Positions 33,434-40,668 of a stretch of DNA of 54,279 nucleotides are shown piece after piece; positions within the stretch are counted from its first letter, which is position 1, and every line of letters starts with the position of its first letter. Source of the stretch: Marinobacter sp. B9-2 (GTDB taxonomy: Bacteria > Pseudomonadota > Gammaproteobacteria > Pseudomonadales > Oleiphilaceae); the NCBI GenBank assembly GCA_003030785.1, contig PYVH01000009.1, positions 1 to 54,279 on the forward strand, written 5' to 3'. The position numbers and the translations under genes were made by a program. The notes beneath the pieces were generated by a model. It did no database searches. It saw nothing but the letters and a program-made list of their open reading frames with translations, and was not told where the DNA came from.

Positions 33434-34276
33434 TCAATCCCCAATCCAGTTTGCTTTATCGACAATTCGCTTCAGCTTGTAGCCGAGAAACCGATACTTG
33501 CCCCAGTGTTGAAAAGCGCTTTGGGCATGCTTCGGGTCCAACCCTTGTTGGCGGAGATAGGCGCTGACTTCGGAGTCGACCGGCAGCGTCTCAAAGTTTC
33601 TCATGAGCATCATGGTGTGTGCGGCGGCATAGGGGCCGATGCCCCTCAGAGAGATCAGGTAGTCGTAATCAATGCTGTCATCACGGGCTGAACCATCGGT
33701 CTCGATGGCTTTATCCTGCAGCAATTGATCGGTCACCGTATCGACGGTTCTGGCTCTGAATCCCAGTTTGCACTCGTCGGCCAGTCGCCCGGGGCCAATC
33801 GTCTGGAGTTCCCTGGGCTCAGGGAACAGGCCGTCGCCCAGAGCAACCAGAGAGGCGACCATGGATTTGGTCTGTTTCCAGGTGGTGTTGATGGTGCAAA
33901 CGGTTTTAATGAGATCCTCAAAGAAGGTATCGCCGCGCAGGAATCGCCCGCCACCGGACCGGATAAAGCGGGCAATGTCCGGATCATTCCTGTCGCAAAG
34001 GGCAAGAAACTCTGAGGGATCCCAGTCCAGCTGCAGCCAGCGGGCGACACTTTCGGAAACAGCCGCTGTGCTTGATGAGGAGGATTCGATAAGAAGCTGA
34101 TCCTCAGAGGGCTGGTGCACCCGGGCCCATTCCGCGTTGGTGCCTATTCTTACTGTTCGCTCAAGACTCTCACCGTCCCAGTCCCAGGGCGCAAGCTGGC
34201 ACCAACCGTGGCTTTCCACCGTCATGCGCAGGTTGAATGGTCGTTGCAGGTCCAGAGCAAAGGTATTCGTGGTCAT
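33434..34276 (-). CDS. HhH-GPD-type DNA glycosylase
   Basis: This 280-residue protein looks like an AlkA/OGG-type base-excision glycosylase. The helix-hairpin-helix is LISLRGIGPYAAAHTMMLMR, followed by the catalytic Asp in ETLPVDSEVSAYL. The N-terminal half is an AlkA-like wing (DLQRPFNLRMTVESHGW). It lies between a CIA30 gene (16 bases upstream) and the SDR gene (4 bases downstream) in the same direction. The damaged base it removes cannot be deduced. Confidence 0.85.
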   Translation of the reverse strand: MTTNTFALDLQRPFNLRMTVESHGWCQLAPWDWDGESLERTVRIGTNAEWARVHQPSEDQLLIESSSSSTAAVSESVARWLQLDWDPSEFLALCDRNDPDIARFIRSGGGRFLRGDTFFEDLIKTVCTINTTWKQTKSMVASLVALGDGLFPEPRELQTIGPGRLADECKLGFRARTVDTVTDQLLQDKAIETDGSARDDSIDYDYLISLRGIGPYAAAHTMMLMRNFETLPVDSEVSAYLRQQGLDPKHAQSAFQHWGKYRFLGYKLKRIVDKANWIGD

Positions 34277-34292
34277 GACCAGGAGAGCTCCA

Positions 34293-34820
34293 TCAGTACA
34301 GAGCCCAGTCCTGCATCTTCAGTTGAAATTCACCAACCTGTCGCCCGGAAACAAACAGGCTGACTGAAGCCAGGTGCGAAAGATTCAGTGCTACCTCATC
34401 GGTCAATGTTTTGCCGCGCCAGGTAGGGATGAACTCACTGAAGGGGAGTCGGATGCGGCTCCATTCTTCTGTACCTGGTGTGAATGCATGCTGGTAAACA
34501 ATGGTTCGCCGGTTGGTGCTGTTGCGAAGGCCGATCTTGTAGGTTTTTCCGTCGCCCTTTGCTAGCAATTCAATGCCTGTCCATTGTGAGGCATCGACGG
34601 GTTCCGGCAAATCTGCTTTGACAGAGGCAAAGCCGCCGCCGTTATCCAATCGCACGGTGCCTTGAAAGAGACCGACTCCTTTCGCAGAGTGAACCAGTGC
34701 TCCATCCGATTGTCCGCCCATTACCTGGTCACCCAGGGAGTCCCATTCCAATCGCTCGCCCCTGGTATCGAACGTAACCAGGGTATGGCTGCCGCGGCTG
34801 TTACTGTGCGTGTCTTTCAT
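34293..34820 (-). CDS. CIA30-family protein, copy 1 (intact)
   Basis: This 175-residue protein belongs to the CIA30 family (complex I intermediate-associated protein 30), a galactose-binding-like beta sandwich. Visible motifs include GDQVMGGQSDG, GTVRLDNGGGFASVKADL, YKIGLRNSTNRRTIVYQH and FSEFIPTWRGK. The bacterial function is unknown. It begins a likely operon with a glycosylase, an SDR and a Gfo/Idh/MocA enzyme. Two further copies, one fragmentary and one with an early stop, lie at 35972-36124 and 37290-37823. Confidence 0.85.
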   Translation of the reverse strand: MKDTHSNSRGSHTLVTFDTRGERLEWDSLGDQVMGGQSDGALVHSAKGVGLFQGTVRLDNGGGFASVKADLPEPVDASQWTGIELLAKGDGKTYKIGLRNSTNRRTIVYQHAFTPGTEEWSRIRLPFSEFIPTWRGKTLTDEVALNLSHLASVSLFVSGRQVGEFQLKMQDWALY

Positions 34821-34912
34821 TGGCTTTCTTTCGGTCGCAGGTGATCACTGCGCTGGGTGGTCGAAACGTTAATGATGCAATGTCGCTCGCTACTCGGACG
34901 CGTTTATAAGCC

Positions 34913-35296
34913 CTAACCGATAGCTCTCTGGACTGCCACATAATGCGTGACTTCGTCGCCATCCATCAACGGTGCGATTTTCCATTCAATGACAAACGAG
35001 GAGCCGTCCTTGCGGTAATTAATGGTGTCGCCGTGAAAGGTCCGGTTATTCCTCAGATCTTCAGCCAACCGCTCTTTGACTCCGCTCTCGGTTCTCGGTC
35101 CCTGAAGCAATCCTGGTGTTTTTCCGATTACTTCATCCGCAGAATAGCCGGTTAGATTGCTGAAGGCCTGGTTTACATAGATGATCACAGAGTTTGTATG
35201 ATCGGAAGTAGCTTTTGTCACCATGATCGATTCAAAAGCCAAGTCAGCGACGGTTTGAAACACTGGAGATTGAAGAATGTCTTCAGAATTGTTCAT
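34913..35296 (-). CDS. Single PAS-domain protein, LOV-like but lacking the photoactive cysteine
   Basis: This 127-residue protein is almost entirely one PAS domain. Segments IIYVNQAFSNLTGYSADEVI, LLQGPRTESGVKERL and INYRKDGSSFVIEWKIAPL match LOV-type flavin-binding PAS domains. The position of the photoactive NCRFLQ motif reads TPGLLQ, so the cysteine is missing. It may bind flavin without forming the light adduct, or bind another ligand. A good ribosome-binding sequence (AAGGAAT) precedes the ATG. There is no output domain, so it would act through a partner. Confidence 0.82.
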   Translation of the reverse strand: MNNSEDILQSPVFQTVADLAFESIMVTKATSDHTNSVIIYVNQAFSNLTGYSADEVIGKTPGLLQGPRTESGVKERLAEDLRNNRTFHGDTINYRKDGSSFVIEWKIAPLMDGDEVTHYVAVQRAIG

Positions 35297-35515
35297 ACAT
35301 ATTCCTTTGCTTTAAAACTGGTTTTGTTTGGTGACTCCCTATTGGTCTACGAACCGCATCTGTCACTGTATCAGTTGGGTATGACGTCAAACATGTCCAC
35401 GCCGCTGTCATCAAAAGGTTTGGATATCAGGCTCATGGCGCGCTCTTGAAGTGATCTGGGGTTTCATTCTGCTCGTTACCTTGTAAAAAGATCGTACGCT
35501 GAAGAAAGGAAACTG
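35297..35515. other. Intergenic region
   Basis: This 219-base gap between two divergent PAS-type genes must contain both promoters. I see no repeat, hairpin or coding remnant that I can support. Confidence 0.4.
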
Positions 35516-35956
35516 ATGGTGTTTCAAAGTAAACGAAAGCAGGAACTGCAGGCCGCTCTGGAAAAGCTGGAGGCCGCCGAGAACCGGGTGGCTGAACTGG
35601 AGGCCGATTGGTAGGCAATTCAACGGTCGGTGGCGCTTGCGGTAATGAGCGGCGATGGACTGTTTGAGTCGGTCAGCGATGTCTTTCTGGATATGCTTGG
35701 CTACCAGGAACAACAGTTGATTGGTGAGCATCACCGGGTGCTCTGCAAGCCTGAGGATGCGCGTGGTGAGGAGTACATCAGGTTTTGGCGTGAACTGGTT
35801 ACAGGCCACGTGCAACAGGGACGATTCCTGAATCTTGGTGCCGACGGACAGCCGATCTGGCTGGAAGCTCGCTATTTACCGGTTTTGTCCGATAAGGGCA
35901 TTGTAAAGCGCATTATCATGATGGCCAGCGGTACTACTGAAGCCGTGCCAGCTTAG
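35516..35956 (+). pseudogene. PAS chemoreceptor-like gene with in-frame amber codon and no signalling domain
   Basis: An ATG at 35516, behind GAAAGGAAA, opens a frame whose first 32 codons (FQSKRKQELQAALEKLEAAE and on) look like the N-terminal coil of BdlA/Aer-type chemoreceptors. Codon 33 is TAG (35612-35614), where relatives continue DWQAIQ. The frame then continues uninterrupted through a PAS domain (SDVFLDMLGYQEQQLIGEHH, then REEYIRFW-like and RIIMMASGTTE segments) to the TAG at 35954-35956. The methyl-accepting domain that should follow is absent. This is therefore a doubly damaged gene, unless the amber codon is a sequencing error or is suppressed. Confidence 0.7.
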
Positions 35957-35971
35957 CCCCTGAACAGTCGC

Positions 35972-36124
35972 CAGGTTAGCTTTCACAGACGAAAATCCGC
36001 CGCCGTTGTCCAGTCGCACAGTGCCTTGAAAGAGGCCAATACCGTCATCGCGGCAGACAACCTCGCCATCAGACTGCTTGCCCATGACCTGGTCACCGAG
36101 GGGCTGCCAATGGAGGTCAGGGTT
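35972..36124 (-). pseudogene. CIA30-family fragment, copy 2
   Basis: On the minus strand WQPLGDQVMGKQSDG and GLFQGTVRLDNGGGFSSVK match the N-terminal third of the intact CIA30 copy at 34293-34820. The likeness stops abruptly after VKANL. No start codon with family sequence is visible upstream. It is a 51-codon relic lying between the PAS pseudogene and the RhuM-Fic gene. Confidence 0.7.
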
Positions 36125-36281
36125 CTGGCGGTTTTCTTTATATGATTGCGAATCTGCTATTGAGCTTTAAAGTAGAGCTTAACAAAGCTTCCGGGAAAGG
36201 AATTGATGGACGATTTTTTAGTTGAGGCCACTAGTCGTAAAGCAGGGGCTTATAGTTAATTTTCAAGGATGGAGAAATAAC

Positions 36282-37277
36282 ATGAGTGAAGAAAGCGATA
36301 CGCCGATCGTTATCTATGAGAGTGCCGATCGGGCAGTGGAGGTTCGCCTGGATGCTGATCAAGAAACTGTCTGGCTTAGCCTGCAGCAGCTTGCAGATGT
36401 TTTTAGTCGCGATAAATCAGTAATTTCTCGTCATTTGAAGAACATATTCCGCGACGCGGAGCTGGATCGGGAGGCAGTTGTTGCAAAAAATGCAACAACT
36501 GCCGCGGACGGCAAAACCTATCAGGTTGAGTATTTTAATCTGGATGCGATTATTTCTGTGGGCTATCGCGTTAATTCCAGTCAGGCTACGCGTTTTCGCC
36601 AGTGGGCTACTCGAATTCTGGGCGAGCACCTCACTAAAGGTTGGACGCTGAACCGCCAGCGCTTTGAAGAAAACGCCCGGGAACTGGAAGCGGCTTTAAC
36701 ATTGGTGCGCAAGGCTGCCCAGAGCCCTGCATTGGACACCGACAGTGGGCGGGGCCTGGTGGACATCGTCAGCCGTTACGCCCAAACCTTTCTACTCCTG
36801 CAACGTTACGATGAAGGACTGCTCACCGATCCTCAGGCGCAGGCCGGTGGCACTTTGCCATCGCTGGAGGAGGCTCAGTCAGGCCTCGATTCTCTGAAGA
36901 GTGAGTTAATGGCCCGGGGAGAGGCGACCGAGCTGTTCGCTCGTGACCGAGGTGATGGTCTGGCATCCCTACTGGGTAACTTGGACCAGTCCGTCTTCGG
37001 GGAGCCGGCTTATCCTAGTGTGGAGGCAAAGGCGGCACACCTCTTGTACTTTGTGATCAAGAACCACCCCTTCTCCGATGGAAATAAGCGGAGTGCGGCC
37101 TATTTGTTTGTGGACTTTCTGCACCGAAACAGTCGGTTGTTTAACGCGTGTGGGGAGCCAGTGATCAATGATGTGGGTCTGGCCGCGCTGACCTTGCTAG
37201 TAGCCGAATCCGACCCTGCAAATAAAGAAACCATGATCCGCTTGATAATGAATATGCTGGCAAATGAGGGAAAGTGA
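36282..37277 (+). CDS. RhuM-family protein with C-terminal Fic/Doc domain
   Basis: This 331-residue protein has an N-terminal RhuM (virulence RhuM family) DNA-binding-like region (WLSLQQLADVFSRDKSVISR at 31-50, then YFNLDAIISVGYRVNS) and a C-terminal Fic domain with the motif HPFSDGNKR at 262-270. Fic proteins transfer AMP or other nucleotide groups to target proteins. The fusion is common in accessory DNA and is often linked to toxin-like modules. I chose the ATG at 36282 behind GGAGAAA; an upstream ATG at 36222 has no such site. No separate antitoxin is adjacent, so inhibition may be internal. Confidence 0.85.
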   Translation: MSEESDTPIVIYESADRAVEVRLDADQETVWLSLQQLADVFSRDKSVISRHLKNIFRDAELDREAVVAKNATTAADGKTYQVEYFNLDAIISVGYRVNSSQATRFRQWATRILGEHLTKGWTLNRQRFEENARELEAALTLVRKAAQSPALDTDSGRGLVDIVSRYAQTFLLLQRYDEGLLTDPQAQAGGTLPSLEEAQSGLDSLKSELMARGEATELFARDRGDGLASLLGNLDQSVFGEPAYPSVEAKAAHLLYFVIKNHPFSDGNKRSAAYLFVDFLHRNSRLFNACGEPVINDVGLAALTLLVAESDPANKETMIRLIMNMLANEGK

Positions 37278-37289
37278 ACCACCTAAAGC

Positions 37290-37823
37290 TCAGTATAGAA
37301 CCCAGTCTCGCATCCTGAGCTCAAACTCACCGGCCTGACGCCCGGAAACGAACAGGCTCACGGACGCCAGGCTCCGGGTGTCCAAAGGCCCCGCATCCGC
37401 TACTGCCTTGCCGCGCCAGGTCGGTATGAACTCGCTGAACGGAAGCTGTATGCGGCTCCAGTCTTCAGTACCCGGTGTGAACCCATGCTGGTACACAATG
37501 CTGCGCCGGTCGGTGCTGTTGCGAAGACCGATCTTGTAGGTTTTCCCATCGCCCCGGGCAAGAAGCTCGATACCGGTGTAGTGAGCTGCATCGAAAGGTT
37601 TCGGCAGGTCAGCCTTCACAGACGAAAATCCGCCGCCGTTATCCAGTCGCACCGTGCCGTGAAAGACACCAACGCCGCCTTCAGCAAGATCAACGGTGCC
37701 GTCAGACTGCCCACCCATCACGCGGTCACCGAGGGGCTGCCAGGTTAACTGGCTTGCCTCTGAATGGAACGAGACAAGTAGCGGATGTTGCGTGGCGTTC
37801 CCGGAAATATCCCGGTTCTACAT
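37290..37823 (-). pseudogene. CIA30-family gene, copy 3, with stop codon immediately after the start
   Basis: The minus-strand frame from 37721 to 37290 is a clear CIA30 protein (VMGGQSDGTVDL, GTVRLDNGGGFSSVKADL, FTPGTEDWSRIQLPFSEFIP). Family likeness continues upstream in frame (HPLLVSFHSEASQLTWQPLG) to an ATG at 37821-37823 that has a good ribosome-binding sequence (GAAGGT). The second codon is TAG (37818-37820). Full length would be 177 codons, close to the 175 of copy 1. The gene is therefore inactivated at codon 2, or uses a start further inside, such as the ATG at 37721, giving a shortened product. Confidence 0.72.
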
Positions 37824-37902
37824 CGAGTTACCTTCGATAATTAAAAAATGTATTAAGTTTCGTTCGTCGCAATATCTTACTGACGATCCAGCACGTCCGC
37901 GG

Positions 37903-38646
37903 TCACTGGATGGCGAGCTGGAAAACCATCATGCCCAGAAAGGCCAGTACAATCACAACACCAACGGCGGCCGGCTCCAGCTTTTTATTGGCATCCGGCA
38001 GAAGCTCGGCAAACACCATCCATATCATGGCGCCCGCGGCCAAACCAAGGCCGAAGGGGAGCATGGGTTTGAAGGTACTTACGAACAGGTAGGCGGGAAT
38101 GGCCATCAGAGGTTGCGGTAAGCTGCTGAAAACACTCCAGCCGGCTGCCTTGGCGACGGACATGCCTCTTGGCACCAGGATAAGTGCAATGGCAAGCCCC
38201 TCTGGGATGTTATGGACGGCGATGGCTGCCGTTATAAAAACGCCGAGATCCCGGCTGCCTCCGTAGGAAACGCCAACGCCAATGCCTTCTGCAAAGGAGT
38301 GGGCGGTCATAACCCCGACGATGAGCAGTGCCTTTTTAGCGTCAGCACCTTGCAACTCGCTGACGTCCGGGGCGCCCTGGTTCTCGATCCATCGGTAGGC
38401 GAGGTAGACCAGCACCAGGCCTGAAACCATGCCAGCAAGGGTGAGCCATTCCTGTTTGGCCAGCCCTTCTTGAATGAGACTGTGACTTGCCGCGAGCATC
38501 AGGCCGGCGGCCACTGCGGCGCCAATACTGAGCCATTTCTGATCGATTTTCTTGCTGATAGCCAGCGGCAGCGCACCTAACCCCGTCGTCAGAGCCGTGA
38601 TTAGCGCTGCAATAAAAACCGTGGTCAATGTAACTTCAAGAACCAT
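37903..38646 (-). CDS. ZIP-family divalent metal transporter
   Basis: This inner-membrane protein of 247 residues has about eight hydrophobic helices. The metal-binding ZIP motifs are present: AHSFAEGIGVGVSYG in helix IV and AVHNIPEGLAIAL in helix V, with a further SHSLIQEG near residue 55. It likely imports or exports zinc, iron or a similar ion down its gradient. It stands upstream of CIA30 copy 3 on the same strand, separated by 79 bases. Confidence 0.9.
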   Translation of the reverse strand: MVLEVTLTTVFIAALITALTTGLGALPLAISKKIDQKWLSIGAAVAAGLMLAASHSLIQEGLAKQEWLTLAGMVSGLVLVYLAYRWIENQGAPDVSELQGADAKKALLIVGVMTAHSFAEGIGVGVSYGGSRDLGVFITAAIAVHNIPEGLAIALILVPRGMSVAKAAGWSVFSSLPQPLMAIPAYLFVSTFKPMLPFGLGLAAGAMIWMVFAELLPDANKKLEPAAVGVVIVLAFLGMMVFQLAIQ

Positions 38647-38694
38647 TCGTAATTCCCTGATAATCCGGCATAAGGCTAGAGCGAAATGGGGAAA

Positions 38695-39717
38695 TTAAAG
38701 AGCCCATGTCATTGAGAGGCTGCCATAGCTGAAGTTGTCTTTATTGGTTTCCTCTTCTCCCGTAGTGGCCCGGAGGATAAGAGAAAGTTGCAGCTTATCC
38801 CAATGCATCGTTGCTCCAATGCCGGCGTGGCCCTGGACCAGGCTTTCGTCAAACCGGTAAGGCGCAGAGTTTTTATCCAGATAGGAGTAAGGCACAACTT
38901 CAAGGCCTATCCCTATAAAAGCAGACCAGCCGGGGCCATTGCTATCAAGGGCTCCTGGTAACCCGATGGTGGACGAGGAACTGGCATAGTCCGGTATAAA
39001 ATTCGCCGGCAGGCTCTGCCCGATGCGCCAGACCGTCCCGGCCCTGAAACTGGTTCGAAAGCTGGAGAGGGTTGCAGAGCCAACCAGCGAGACCTCCTGT
39101 TGCAGCTCATCCGGCGAGCCGTAATCGATAAGTTTGCGTCCATGAGCGCCCTGGACGCCTCCGACGACATCGGTGCCGAGCTGATAGTCCCATCCCCTGG
39201 GCTTTTCGCTTCCGGTGAGTTTGTGAACTCACTTCTGGGAGGCTTCTGCGCCGCTCTCAGGGCCAACAACGCCTAAATGCGCACCGTATCCGGTAATCGT
39301 GTTGGCATCCCAGCTCCACAACGTAGCGCTGGCCGAAAGGTAGCCGGCATAAGGTAGGTCATCTGTATCAGGAGGCGTCACGGTGATGTCGGCGGGCGTC
39401 ACCATAAGTTGCCTCAGGCCGAACGCCAGAGCCTGTTGATCTCCGGAAGATGAAATACCAGGAAGAATGCCCAGAGTATTCTTTGCGGTCTGGGCAAGCG
39501 CGCCTGAAGAGCTCTCCGGTTTCTGTGCCGAATCGGTAAGATAGGAGATCATCAGCCCGTTGGTATAACCTCGATCGGAACCTGTCAGAAGATCATTGTC
39601 CCAGACGATATTCAGCAGCTCGGCCTTGGATAAGCCAGGGATGGTGGCGGAAGTTAAGATCATAAGACTAATAAACTTCTTTGTTTCGATGAGTTGGTGG
39701 CGCATCTGTTTTCCCAT
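38695..39717 (-). pseudogene. LpxR-type lipid A 3'-O-deacylase (DUF2219) with in-frame opal codon
   Basis: The frame begins with a signal-peptide-like segment (FISLMILTSATIPGLSKA) and the LpxR pattern WDNDLLTGSDRGYTNG, then DDLPYAGYLSASATLW. At 39229-39231 the codon TGA interrupts SGAEASQK and VHKLTGSEKPRGWDYQL, where relatives usually have Trp. Beyond it the frame continues without another stop through outer-membrane beta-strand sequence to LSMTWAL (stop at 38695-38697). The total of 341 codons matches the family. The stop falls just before the expected catalytic His (VHKL), so a truncated protein would be inactive. TGG to TGA is a single change. Confidence 0.75.
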
Positions 39718-39885
39718 AGGAACATTTTCAAAGTTTTGGAACACGATCACTGACTTACTATTGTTTAGCAAGCAATCGACACACTATATGTTTGATAGAG
39801 TTATACTAAACCCTGTATTCAGTTTTCAATGCCGAATTGATTGTGCCTCTGCTTGCGCAACTCCCGGATTTATGGCGGTGCATCC

Positions 39886-40668
39886 TTGAACGACTACCTC
39901 GACAAAATCCTGCGTGGCCAACCGATCAATTATGAAGCCTTCCTGAAAAAGCTTCCGGAGCAGTTTCGCCGGCGCCATCGGGATATGTTTGCCAAAGAAA
40001 AGGTCCAGTCCAACCGGTGGCTGGTCACGGTTCAGGATGAAACTGCTTTCGCGGAGCTGCAGATCCTCGCGGAGGCTCCTGCAAGCAGGATCGACGCCGC
40101 CAAAAAGGGTGACTCTCATCGCCATGGTACTGAGGTAAGTTTTCTTCTGGTTTACCATGGGGGATTGGCATCCAGCCGTCCGGATGTGGTTGTTATCGAG
40201 AGCGATTCTGTTGACATCGGTTTTCAGCGCGCCGGCTCCGTGCTGGTAATAGAAAACGAGCGTAACTTCTACCAGTATCAGCAGATGCTGAAGTTTACCG
40301 GTGAGATTCTCGGCAGGCCCTTGCATCTGGCGGACTGCGATGTGGTATTGGGCGGTGGCAACCGGGTTACCCGGGGCGCGATTCTCGACTGGTTGACGGG
40401 CTATGAAGAAGTATTCTGCGCATTCGATTATGATGCGGGTGGTCTGCAAATGTTCTCGACGATCGCAGCCTCGCTCGGTGACAAAGCCACGTTTGTTCAG
40501 CCGCCCGACTGGCAACCATGGCTGGGCCGGTTCCGCAAACTACCGGACACCACCGAACGATTCACAAGGGCGATTTCGTTGGCAGAGGGGCTTGGTTTTG
40601 TGCCCCTGGCAGAAGCGTTTCGAGCTACCGGCAAATTCATGGAACAGGAGATGATTCTGGATGAGTGA
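39886..40668 (+). CDS. mksG: MksG-like TOPRIM nuclease of a second condensin defence operon
   Basis: This 260-residue protein is the JetD/MksG-type nuclease expected to cleave plasmid DNA loaded by the MksBEF condensin. A C-terminal TOPRIM domain has the Glu in LVIENERNFYQYQ and the acidic pair in VFCAFDYDAGGLQMF. No ATG begins this frame. I prefer the TTG at 39886 (NDYLDKILRGQPINYEAF follows), while the TTG at 39841 is an alternative. The stop overlaps the mksB start by 8 bases. In sequence it is unlike the JetD at 10698-11852, so the two systems are not recent duplicates. Confidence 0.82.
   Translation: MNDYLDKILRGQPINYEAFLKKLPEQFRRRHRDMFAKEKVQSNRWLVTVQDETAFAELQILAEAPASRIDAAKKGDSHRHGTEVSFLLVYHGGLASSRPDVVVIESDSVDIGFQRAGSVLVIENERNFYQYQQMLKFTGEILGRPLHLADCDVVLGGGNRVTRGAILDWLTGYEEVFCAFDYDAGGLQMFSTIAASLGDKATFVQPPDWQPWLGRFRKLPDTTERFTRAISLAEGLGFVPLAEAFRATGKFMEQEMILDE

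Noticed and set aside
34913-35296. Classical LOV photoreceptor
   Set aside because: The photoactive cysteine is replaced (TPGLLQ), so the standard light reaction is impossible.
35516-39717. A reassigned stop codon in this organism
   Set aside because: The many intact genes in the window end normally with TAG, TGA or TAA, so a genome-wide code change is unlikely; local decay is simpler.
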